The notes under the pieces were generated by a model. It searched no databases. It saw only the letters and a program-made list of their open reading frames with translations, and was not told where the DNA came from. Below, in pieces: positions 13,851 to 19,385 of a DNA stretch of 25,315 nt (positions are counted from its first letter, which is position 1; every line of letters begins with the position of its first letter). A program made the translations under genes and the position numbers. Source of the DNA: a virus; the IMG/VR virus record IMGVR_UViG_3300034062_001613, positions 1 to 25,315 of that record, one strand, 5' to 3'.

Positions 13851-14435
13851 TTACATGTACGAACGATTAAAACCGGCGTAGGGCGACTCATGGCCGGCCC
13901 GCATAGGCATAATGACGACTAAGCACTCATTGGTGCCCGCGTGCATCACGGCGCTATCAGAACCGCGCTGAATAAAGTTGAATGTATCTTTTGGCTTAAC
14001 GCCGAGATAGAGCGACAGAGCCGCGCGGCCGCGCACCAATAAATCAGGGTTGTAGGTGCCTGGCGTTTGTTCGGTGCTCGAGTCGATCGACGGTATAACG
14101 CGGCCAATATCAGGGTACTTACCATCGACGGGCACAAAGCGCGCGCCACCAAGTAGATAATTTTGGCCGTCGAACTCGAGATCTGTAAACTCTAATTTTT
14201 TGTCCAGGCGCTTAACGGCGTCAATGGGGATAATGAGATTGAGCGTTGGTGGGCAATAGTCGCCCTCATAAGGCAATTGGCCGGCAAACAAAATATGACC
14301 ATCTGTGCCGTAAACCATACCAACGGCGTTTTTGGTAATTTGGATATTGATACCCTGCAAGTAATACCGAATATCTTTTTTGGCCGCGCACTCAAGCGCA
14401 GCAAATAGGGGCGATGTTTTAAAAGTGATTTTCAT
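13851..14435 (-). CDS. Short beta-sliding-clamp (DnaN-like) protein
   Basis: 194 residues. It shows scattered but specific DnaN features: YYLQGINIQ (residues about 24-32), GTDGHILFA (43-51, compare ATDGHRLA in DnaN), GKYPDIGRVIP (about 104-114, compare FPDYRRVLP), and VVIMPMR (about 173-179), which matches the MPMRL terminus of DnaN but is followed by 15 extra residues. Bacterial clamps have about 370 residues in three domains, so this is a compact form. It probably tethers the phage polymerase or sequesters host clamp partners. It sits in the leftward operon with the shared CTAAGGT leader before its ATG. Confidence 0.8.
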   Translation of the reverse strand: MKITFKTSPLFAALECAAKKDIRYYLQGINIQITKNAVGMVYGTDGHILFAGQLPYEGDYCPPTLNLIIPIDAVKRLDKKLEFTDLEFDGQNYLLGGARFVPVDGKYPDIGRVIPSIDSSTEQTPGTYNPDLLVRGRAALSLYLGVKPKDTFNFIQRGSDSAVMHAGTNECLVVIMPMRAGHESPYAGFNRSYM

Positions 14436-14459
14436 TTTTTAACCTTAGTGAAGTGAAGT

Positions 14460-14531
14460 TTAGATAAAGCAAGCCAGCAACAAAGCCAGGCACATTAGTA
14501 AAGCTGCGACAACATCGGAAAGTTTAGACAT
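14460..14531 (-). CDS. 23-residue hydrophobic micropeptide
   Basis: ATG 14531-14529 follows AAAGGGTTCAAT, a good ribosome-binding site, and the frame ends at TAA 14462-14460. After the polar start MSKLSDVV the rest is one membrane-length stretch with two cysteines (ALLMCLALLLACFI). It occupies the gap between a GNRA hairpin and the clamp leader. A good ribosome site and a single-TM profile support it; no homologue is recognised. Confidence 0.45.
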   Translation of the reverse strand: MSKLSDVVAALLMCLALLLACFI

Positions 14532-14550
14532 ATTGAACCCTTTAAGTTAT

Positions 14551-14568
14551 GGCCCGCTTTCGCGGGCC
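14551..14568 (-). repeat. GGCCCGC hairpin with GNRA loop (copy 2), intergenic
   Basis: GGCCCGC (14551-14557) and GCGGGCC (14562-14568) have the same stem as the copy at 13824. The minus-strand loop is GAAA, another GNRA tetraloop. It begins 9 bases after the stop of the 14578-14943 gene and ends 19 bases before the micropeptide start. There is no U-tract. Confidence 0.6.
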
Positions 14569-14577
14569 GGATTAGAT

Positions 14578-14943
14578 TTAGTCCATTCTGCTATCAACGT
14601 ACGCGTCAACGCCGTTTGCAATTAACACCTCAGCAAATGCGCGCGCGTACACTTCTTTGCGCGTTAACGATTGATTGAAATCGCGCACACTAATGCAATA
14701 GCCACCGCCGTAATTTTTACGGCCGATGTTCATCTTTTTAAGGCCATTGGCGAACTTTATATTTTTAACAACAACGCTAGCAAAGCCACAAACGCCGTCG
14801 GCAACAAAGTAAGAGCGCGTTATCTCGCTATTAGCATCAAGCGGGTTTTTATGCGCGTTGACGATCATTGGTGCTACTTGCGCGGCTTGCGCGGCCAATA
14901 ATCCTGCTGCGCGCGCTTGAGTGTAGAGTTCTGCTATGTTCAT
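14578..14943 (-). CDS. Conserved-type phage hypothetical protein (VADGVCGFA ... RMD)
   Basis: 121 residues. Central motif: YFVADGVCGFASVVVKNIKFANGLKK; then YGGGYCISVRDFNQSLTRKEVYARAFAEVLIANGVDAYVDSRMD. I recognise this second block (VxDFNQSxxxKExYAxAFAxVLxxxGIxAYxxSRMD) from small phage proteins of unknown function. The first 35 residues are an alanine-rich helix (ARAAGLLAAQAAQVA). It is the promoter-proximal gene of the leftward clamp operon, with the leader TTTAAGGTAAACGAAA, and lies beside the large control region. Confidence 0.75.
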   Translation of the reverse strand: MNIAELYTQARAAGLLAAQAAQVAPMIVNAHKNPLDANSEITRSYFVADGVCGFASVVVKNIKFANGLKKMNIGRKNYGGGYCISVRDFNQSLTRKEVYARAFAEVLIANGVDAYVDSRMD

Positions 14944-14978
14944 TTTCGTTTACCTTAAAGTTTAGGGGTTTGATTTAC

Positions 14979-14993
14979 TACACTTGCAGTGTA
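14979..14993. promoter_or_regulatory. Operator-like dyad upstream of the leftward operon
   Basis: TACACT-TGC-AGTGTA is a perfect 6+6 inverted repeat around a three-base centre. It lies 36 bases upstream of the ATG at 14943, where a repressor could block the leftward promoter. No cognate regulator is identified; the winged-helix protein at 3095-3340 is one candidate. Confidence 0.4.
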
Positions 14994-15182
14994 CAGGAAT
15001 TTCTAGCATTGTAGTTAAATAATAGTCCACTATGTGACATTGTGTAGGCAATTAAGGGTAGTCGAAAGGTAACGCGAAAACGCGCAAAGTGCTTTCAGAA
15101 AATGCCTTATAAATTATTGGCTTATATGCTTTGTAGGGTAATAAAGGTAATAGTAATAGTTAGTAAAGATATTTTTATAAAA

Positions 15183-15202
15183 TACTGTATATATGTACAG
15201 CT
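15183..15202. promoter_or_regulatory. LexA-binding site (SOS box)
   Basis: TACTGTATATATGTACAGCT contains CTGT-N8-ACAG with an alternating AT centre. It matches the E. coli consensus TACTG(TA)5CAGTA at 17 of 20 positions. It is flanked by extra inverted arms ATAAAATA (15177-15184) and TATTTTAT (15204-15211). Host LexA would be expected to bind here and repress the nearest promoter(s) until DNA damage. It lies 240 bases before the leftward operon and 440 before TerS. Confidence 0.72.
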
Positions 15203-15284
15203 ATATTTTATGTCGGAGCGCAAACGCGCACACGTTAATGCGCTGCTCACTTTTTGCACATAGGCCAGCGTCGACTTTTTGGGC

Positions 15285-15302
15285 ATTGCCTACATTGCCT
15301 AC
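15285..15302 (+). repeat. ATTGCCTAC repeats (tandem pair; further copies at 15630 and inverted at 15044)
   Basis: ATTGCCTAC occurs at 15285-15293 and 15294-15302 in tandem, again at 15630-15638 just before the TerS ATG, and in reverse at 15044-15052. The second and third copies extend to the identical 16-mer ATTGCCTACATGACCT (15294-15309, 15630-15645). Confidence 0.65.
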
Positions 15303-15324
15303 ATGACCTTCAAGGTAAACTTAG

Positions 15325-15367
15325 TGGCTAAGACTTAGTGAGCTTTAATGGCTAAGACTTAGTGAGC
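15325..15367. repeat. Tandem repeat with CTAAG-A-CTTAG dyads
   Basis: TGGCTAAGACTTAGTGAGC occurs exactly at 15325-15343 and 15349-15367 (period 24). Each copy contains the dyad CTAAG-A-CTTAG, and another half-site CTTAG (15320-15324) stands just upstream. It looks like an iteron or a multi-site operator. Confidence 0.6.
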
Positions 15368-15380
15368 CTTGCTCGGTGGC

Positions 15381-15517
15381 CGGCCGCCAGCCGGTAGCAC
15401 TTGGCCCGCGTTGTGCCGGCCGAGCCCGCCGGCCGCCAGGTGTTAACCGAGCTCGAGCTCGGCCGCCAGCCGGTAGCATTTGGCCCGCCGGCTAGCCGGC
15501 CGAGCTCGACGGCCACC
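15381..15517. repeat. GC-rich imperfect direct repeat rich in palindromes
   Basis: Two copies of a unit of about 57 bases (15381-15437 and 15460-15517, period 79) share a 29-base start that differs at one base. Perfect palindromes include GGCCGGCC (15378-15385), GAGCTCGAGCTC (15449-15460), GCCGGCTAGCCGGC (15487-15500) and CGAGCTCG (15501-15508). The GC content is far above that of the flanks. Confidence 0.7.
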
Positions 15518-15553
15518 GGCTAGGGGCCTGTCGGCATGTTGCAGTGCAGCATA

Positions 15554-15571
15554 GGGGTAGGGGGGGGAGGG
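15554..15571 (+). other. G-quadruplex-capable G-run
   Basis: G4-TA-G8-A-G3 supplies four runs of at least three G on the plus strand, enough for an intramolecular quadruplex. It follows the palindromic block and precedes the TerS -10 element by about 50 bases. Confidence 0.45.
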
Positions 15572-15621
15572 CCCTGCGAGGAGCCCTAGCTAGCGAAGGT
15601 TATGCCACCAAAATTTTTTTA

Positions 15622-15627
15622 TATAAT
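15622..15627 (+). promoter_or_regulatory. -10 element of the packaging operon
   Basis: A perfect TATAAT follows a T7 run and lies 11 bases before the ATG at 15639. No -35 match is seen at the right distance, so a phage activator or modified polymerase may be needed. The predicted leader would be about 5 bases. Confidence 0.45.
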
Positions 15628-15638
15628 AAATTGCCTAC

Positions 15639-16160
15639 ATGACCTACAATCGCAAAATGTTATCTCTACACTTCACACCCCGCGAAGTCCGCGCCACCGA
15701 GTCGCGTTTGTTGCGCGTCTACGAAGCCGCAAAGTTAGGCTTGTCTAATGACGCACTTGCGCTGCGCGCTGGCATGATGCCTGAGGAGTTTCGTAAACTC
15801 TGCCAGCTAGACCCAGTTGTCGAGTTAGCGGCAATGCAGGGTCGAGCCGAAGCCGAGGCCACTATGTCGCAAGTCGTGTATGACGCAGCCGTGGGCGGCG
15901 ACGCCAAGATGGCGCTAGAGTTCTTGCGACACAAACATGATTGGGTCGCCAAGCAGCAAGTGCAAGTCGATGTCACGCAACAGATCAGCATCATCACAGC
16001 ACTCGAGCAAGCCAACCAAAGAGTAGCAAATGGGCTTACAATTGACGAAGCCGATTATCGCGTCAACGATAACCGGCTTCTTATCAACAACCGTGAAAAG
16101 GACGGCGATGACTACCAAGATATTAACTCAAGACCGGCTCAAAGAGCTACTTCAGTATGA
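15639..16160 (+). CDS. Terminase small subunit-like DNA-packaging protein
   Basis: 173 residues. The N-terminal half looks like a helix-turn-helix DNA-binding domain: VYEAAKLGLSNDALALRAGMMPEEFRKLCQLDPVVELAAMQGRAEAEATM. It continues YDAAVGGDAKMALEFLRHKHDWVAKQQVQVDVTQQISII, which matches the terminase small-subunit pattern (GDxxAxxFxLxxxxxWxxxxxVxV). The role is recognition of the packaging site and activation of the large subunit. The ATG has no Shine-Dalgarno; ATG 15657 (residue 7) is an alternative. It sits next to the repeat block and overlaps an HNH gene by 53 bases. Confidence 0.8.
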   Translation: MTYNRKMLSLHFTPREVRATESRLLRVYEAAKLGLSNDALALRAGMMPEEFRKLCQLDPVVELAAMQGRAEAEATMSQVVYDAAVGGDAKMALEFLRHKHDWVAKQQVQVDVTQQISIITALEQANQRVANGLTIDEADYRVNDNRLLINNREKDGDDYQDINSRPAQRATSV

Positions 16161-16635
16161 CGCCGACACAGGCATCTTTACTTGGTTAAACCCAACTAGC
16201 AATAGAATACGACGTGGCAGCATTTGTAACTGCCACGACAAGCACGGCTACATAGTCATACGCATTGATCGCCGGTTATATAAATCGCATCAACTGGCGT
16301 GGTTGTATACCCATGGCGCGTTTGCTAAAGAACTAGACCACATAAACCAAACCCGCAATGACAACCGATTGGTTAACTTGCGCGTGGCCACCCGCGCCGA
16401 GCAGATGCACAATGCCGGTATGTTAAAGAATAATACGTCCGGCGCTAAAGGCGTATCCTGGCACAAAGCAGCTAAGAAATGGCACGCACGACTGTGGGTT
16501 GACGGAAAATGCCAATCGCTAGGGTATTTTGATACTATAGAATCTGCACAAAAGGAACGCGATGCAAACCACTCGTTACTCAGCCGCCGAAGAAATGGCT
16601 CTAATGAGCCGCCTTTGGTCGCCTCAGATAGCTAA
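16108..16635 (+). CDS. HNH homing endonuclease with C-terminal AP2-like DNA-binding domain
   Basis: 175 residues from ATG 16108, which has AAAAGGACGGCG upstream; the frame opens earlier at 16030, but that part lies inside TerS. It starts MTTKILTQDRLKELLQYDAD. The HNH_3 core is KELDHINQTRNDNRLVNLRVATRAEQMHN. An AP2-like domain follows: NTSGAKGVSWHKAAKKWHARLWVDGKCQSLGYFDTIESAQ. These free-standing endonucleases cut DNA to spread themselves between related phages. It overlaps TerS (53 bases) and TerL (74 bases), so it was wedged in without breaking either gene. It may be selfish or may help packaging. Confidence 0.9.
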   Translation: MTTKILTQDRLKELLQYDADTGIFTWLNPTSNRIRRGSICNCHDKHGYIVIRIDRRLYKSHQLAWLYTHGAFAKELDHINQTRNDNRLVNLRVATRAEQMHNAGMLKNNTSGAKGVSWHKAAKKWHARLWVDGKCQSLGYFDTIESAQKERDANHSLLSRRRNGSNEPPLVASDS

Positions 16636-18082
16636 TAATCCTTTGGCTTTTGTATTAATGAGTTTCCCATGGGGTGAGAAAGGTACGCCCCTTGAGAACT
16701 TTACCGGCCCGCGCAAATGGCAACGGGAAGTGTTGCAAGACCTTGCTAACCATATCGCGCAAAACAAAGGCAAAATTGACTTTGATACTTTTCGCATGGC
16801 GGTGTCGTCCGGTCGAGGCATTGGCAAATCGGCGTTGGTTAGCTGGGTAGTGCTTTGGATGATGTCAACGCGCATTGGCGCGTCGGTTATTGTGTCAGCC
16901 AACAGCGAGTCGCAGTTACGATCGGTCACATGGGCTGAAATTACTAAATGGCTGTCCATGTCCTTAAACGGTCATTGGTGGGAAATTTCAGCCACCCGCA
17001 TTATGCCTGCCAAGTGGATTGCTGAATTGGTTGAACGCGACCTTAAAAAAGGTACCCGATACTGGAGTTTAGAAGGCAAACTGTGGTCGGCTGAAAATCC
17101 TGATAGCTACGCGGGTATACACAATGCCGACGGTGTGATGGTGATCTTTGATGAGGCATCAGGTATTGACGACGCTATTTGGGCGGTGACTGCTGGCTTC
17201 TTTACTGAGAACACACCTAACCGCTTTTGGTTGGCGTTCTCTAACCCTCGGCGCAACACCGGCTACTTCTACGAATGCCACAACTCTAAGCGTGACTTTT
17301 GGAATACCAAGATTGTGGACGCAAGAACGGTCGAGGGTACGGACAAAGCGGTCTACCAACAGATCATTGACGAATATGGTGCGGATTCATCACAAGCAGC
17401 GGTTGAGGTCTACGGTGACTTCCCCTCTGCGGGTGATGATCAGTTCATATCATCCTCTATTGTGGACGAAGCCATGCGGCGCCCACGGCTCAAAGACCTG
17501 TCCGCCCCCATTATCGTGGGCGTTGACCCTGCACGCTTTGGTTCTGACTCGACCGTGATTGCCATACGCCAAGGGCGTGACATTATTGGCATTAAACGCT
17601 TCAAGGGCGACGATACGATGACCGTTGTGGGCCATGTCATTGAGTGTATTGAGGAATATAAGCCAGCGTTGGTAGTGATTGACGAAGGCGGCGTGGGCGG
17701 TGGGGTTGTGGATCGATTGAAAGAGCAACGCTACAAGATTCGGGGCGTAAATTTTGGAAATAAGTCCAAAAATCCGCTCATGTATGGTAATTTAAGGGCT
17801 CAGATGTGGGGTGATATGCGTCAATGGTTGAAAACTGCATCGATTCCTAGTGACAGAGTGCTTAAAACTGATTTAATATCACCCATAATGAAGCCCGACT
17901 CTAAAGGTACGATCTTTTTAGAGTCTAAGAAGGATATGAAAGCGCGGGGCCTAGCCTCGCCTGATGCAGCAGATGCTATATGCGTGACTTTTGCATTTCC
18001 CGTCGCGCACCGAGAGTACGCAGAACCAAAGCGCCGTAGTCAATCAACTAATAGTTTACAAACTTCTTGGATGGGAGCTTAG
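16562..18082 (+). CDS. Terminase large subunit (ATPase and nuclease)
   Basis: 506 residues. ATG 16562 is preceded by AAAGGAACGCG. ATPase motifs: SGRGIGKS (Walker A, 83-90, Lys89) and VIFDEA (Walker B, Asp197-Glu198). Nuclease domain: VGVDPARFGSDSTVIAI (Asp322), ALVVIDEGGVGGGVVDRL, and SPDAADAICVTFAFP near the end, giving the three acidic clusters of the RNase H-like nuclease. It drives DNA into the procapsid and cuts concatemers. The HNH gene ends inside its 5' end. The length and motif order are normal. Confidence 0.95.
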   Translation: MQTTRYSAAEEMALMSRLWSPQIANNPLAFVLMSFPWGEKGTPLENFTGPRKWQREVLQDLANHIAQNKGKIDFDTFRMAVSSGRGIGKSALVSWVVLWMMSTRIGASVIVSANSESQLRSVTWAEITKWLSMSLNGHWWEISATRIMPAKWIAELVERDLKKGTRYWSLEGKLWSAENPDSYAGIHNADGVMVIFDEASGIDDAIWAVTAGFFTENTPNRFWLAFSNPRRNTGYFYECHNSKRDFWNTKIVDARTVEGTDKAVYQQIIDEYGADSSQAAVEVYGDFPSAGDDQFISSSIVDEAMRRPRLKDLSAPIIVGVDPARFGSDSTVIAIRQGRDIIGIKRFKGDDTMTVVGHVIECIEEYKPALVVIDEGGVGGGVVDRLKEQRYKIRGVNFGNKSKNPLMYGNLRAQMWGDMRQWLKTASIPSDRVLKTDLISPIMKPDSKGTIFLESKKDMKARGLASPDAADAICVTFAFPVAHREYAEPKRRSQSTNSLQTSWMGA

Positions 18083-18084
18083 AA

Positions 18085-18543
18085 ATGCCAAATTCACAAG
18101 CAATCGGTGTCGCGTATAGCGATCAAATTATCTCTGGCGGTACCGTTGACAATTCGCCTATTGGCTTAGCAACACCTAGCACAATCGAAGGTACAACTGT
18201 TTACGCAGACACAGAGATTGGTTATGGAACTCCGGCACAAGGTGCGGTCACTCAGCTTACAAGCAAATCTACCGGTGTGACGCTTAACAAGTCAGCCGGT
18301 CAGATTACGATGGACGCAGCATCACTTGCCACGGTTACCAACGTCACTTTTACGCTGACCAACAGCGTTTTGTCGGCTAAAGACGTACTAATTCTGAACG
18401 TCACCAATGGCACGTCCGGCGCGTACAACTGCTGGGTGTCTAGCATGGCAGCAGGCTCGGCTACCATTACTTTGCGTAACATTAGTGCAGGCGCACTTGC
18501 TGAAGCCGTTGTCCTTAACTTTGCAATTATTCATTGTGCATGA
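18085..18543 (+). CDS. Virion-type beta-rich protein (QxTSKxTxVTLN family)
   Basis: 152 residues from ATG 18085, with GGGAG 8 bases upstream (an in-frame ATG at 18067 lies inside TerL). It starts MPNSQAIGVAYSDQIISGGT. The C-terminal 100 residues (GAVTQLTSKSTGVTLNKSAGQITMDAASLATVTNVTFTLTNSV ...) form a Thr/Ser/Val-rich beta pattern I recognise from phage hypothetical and head or fibre proteins. A surface or decoration role is likely. It ends with an ATGA overlap to the next gene. Confidence 0.72.
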   Translation: MPNSQAIGVAYSDQIISGGTVDNSPIGLATPSTIEGTTVYADTEIGYGTPAQGAVTQLTSKSTGVTLNKSAGQITMDAASLATVTNVTFTLTNSVLSAKDVLILNVTNGTSGAYNCWVSSMAAGSATITLRNISAGALAEAVVLNFAIIHCA

Positions 18544-18800
18544 TGGCTAAGAAATCCGTGTCGTTATCTGTAGGGCGAGGCGAGAAGCTATCTGTCAAAG
18601 AGGGCGCAGGGCTAACTGCCAAAGGGCGTGAGAAATACAACGCCGCTACAGGCAGCAACTTAAAAGCACCCGCCCCCAATCCTAAGACCGAAGCAGATAA
18701 AGGGCGCAAGGCGTCCTTTTGTGCTAGAATGAAACCTATCGCAGAAAAATCTGAGGAAGGTAGCCGTGCTAAAGCATCAATGCGTCGATGGAAATGTTGA
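18540..18800 (+). CDS. Small basic phage protein (GAGLTAKGRxKYNxATGS family)
   Basis: 86 residues from ATG 18540, overlapping the upstream TGA. It carries SVGRGEKLSVKEGAGLTAKGREKYNAATGSNLKAPAPNP, then KGRKASFCARMKPI and an end KASMRRWKC. I recognise this set (GLTAKGRxKYNxATGS, SFCARM, RWKC) from a widespread phage family of unknown function near packaging genes (possibly DUF6321; the accession is not certain). It is strongly basic, so DNA binding is plausible. The next HNH gene begins one base after its stop. Confidence 0.75.
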   Translation: MMAKKSVSLSVGRGEKLSVKEGAGLTAKGREKYNAATGSNLKAPAPNPKTEADKGRKASFCARMKPIAEKSEEGSRAKASMRRWKC

Positions 18801-18801
18801 A

Positions 18802-19230
18802 ATGTGGGCTGACATTAAAGGTTACGAGGGTCGATACCAAGTAAGCACTTTAGGTCAAATTAAATCTCTTGCCCGTATGCGCCGTGGTAAAAGTGGGTGT
18901 CAAGTTCCTGTGCCTGAGATAATTATGGCATTAACACCTAAAAAAGATAACGGACGAACCAAACCTTATGTTGAAGTTCGTTTTAGAAATGGTGGTTTAC
19001 GCACCGAACGTTGTAAATCGTTTTTGGTTCATCGTCTTGTTGCTGCCGCATTTATTAAACCGTTAGAAAAAGGCGAACAAGTTGATCATATTAACGGCGT
19101 TCATGCTGACAATCGTGTAGAAAATTTAAGAGTAATGCACTACACTGAACACGCTAAGCTACACCCAACTGTGTTAAACCCTCTTTTGCATGACCCTATA
19201 ACTGGCAATTTTTTATCTAGAGAACGTTAA
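18802..19230 (+). CDS. NUMOD4-HNH homing endonuclease
   Basis: 142 residues from ATG 18802. A GTG at 18766 with a strong AGGAAGG site upstream is an alternative that would overlap the previous gene. The N-terminus MWADIKGYEGRYQVSTLGQIKSL is a NUMOD4 motif (W-x-x-I-x-GYEG-x-YQVS-x-x-G). The HNH_3 core is KGEQVDHINGVHADNRVENLRVMHYTEHAKLH. It is a second free-standing homing endonuclease, between two small virion-region genes. Its codon use is AT-richer than its neighbours (many AAA, TTA, GTT), a sign of transfer. Confidence 0.88.
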   Translation: MWADIKGYEGRYQVSTLGQIKSLARMRRGKSGCQVPVPEIIMALTPKKDNGRTKPYVEVRFRNGGLRTERCKSFLVHRLVAAAFIKPLEKGEQVDHINGVHADNRVENLRVMHYTEHAKLHPTVLNPLLHDPITGNFLSRER

Positions 19231-19232
19231 TC

Positions 19233-19385
19233 ATGGCTACTAAACCAGGACTCTACGCAAATATTCACGCAAAACGCGAGCGCATTAAAGAAGGCTCGGG
19301 CGAGAAGATGAACAAGGTCGGTAGCAAAAATGCGCCGACCGCCAAAGATTTCAAACAATCAGCCAAAACTGCAAAGAAGAAATGA
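19233..19385 (+). CDS. 50-residue basic phage protein (KPGLYANIHAKRxRIKxGSGEKM family)
   Basis: ATG 19233 is 3 bases after the HNH stop, and TGA 19383-19385 overlaps the next ATG. It begins MATKPGLYANIHAKRERIKE and continues GSGEKMNKVGSKNAPTAKDFKQSAKTAKKK. This sequence pattern is one I have seen repeatedly in small phage proteins beside portal genes. It is very basic with a lysine tail, so DNA or capsid binding is plausible. Function is not established. Confidence 0.78.
   Translation: MATKPGLYANIHAKRERIKEGSGEKMNKVGSKNAPTAKDFKQSAKTAKKK

Larger units (their letters stand above)
14944..15638. other. Non-coding control region, candidate origin, promoter and packaging block
   Basis: About 700 bases without a credible gene between two divergent operons. 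It is AT-rich at 14944-15290 and has an operator-like dyad (14979), a second small dyad ATAGT-CC-ACTAT (15022-15033) and a LexA box (15183). Further on come ATTGCCTAC repeats, CTTAG/CTAAG tandem repeats (15325-15367), a strongly GC-rich block full of palindromes and direct repeats (15372-15520), a G-quadruplex motif (15554) and a TATAAT -10 (15622). A 17-codon frame at 15210 is not credible. Confidence 0.7.

Noticed and set aside
15210-15263. 17-codon frame just after the LexA box
   Set aside because: Too short, no ribosome-binding site, basic composition without pattern.
15372-15520. Possible CRISPR array in the GC-rich repeats
   Set aside because: Only two long imperfect copies at a period of 79, no regular spacers, no cas genes.
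16108-19230. Group I intron or intein hosting the HNH genes
   Set aside because: TerL and the flanking genes are intact with no split motif, so the HNH genes are free-standing.
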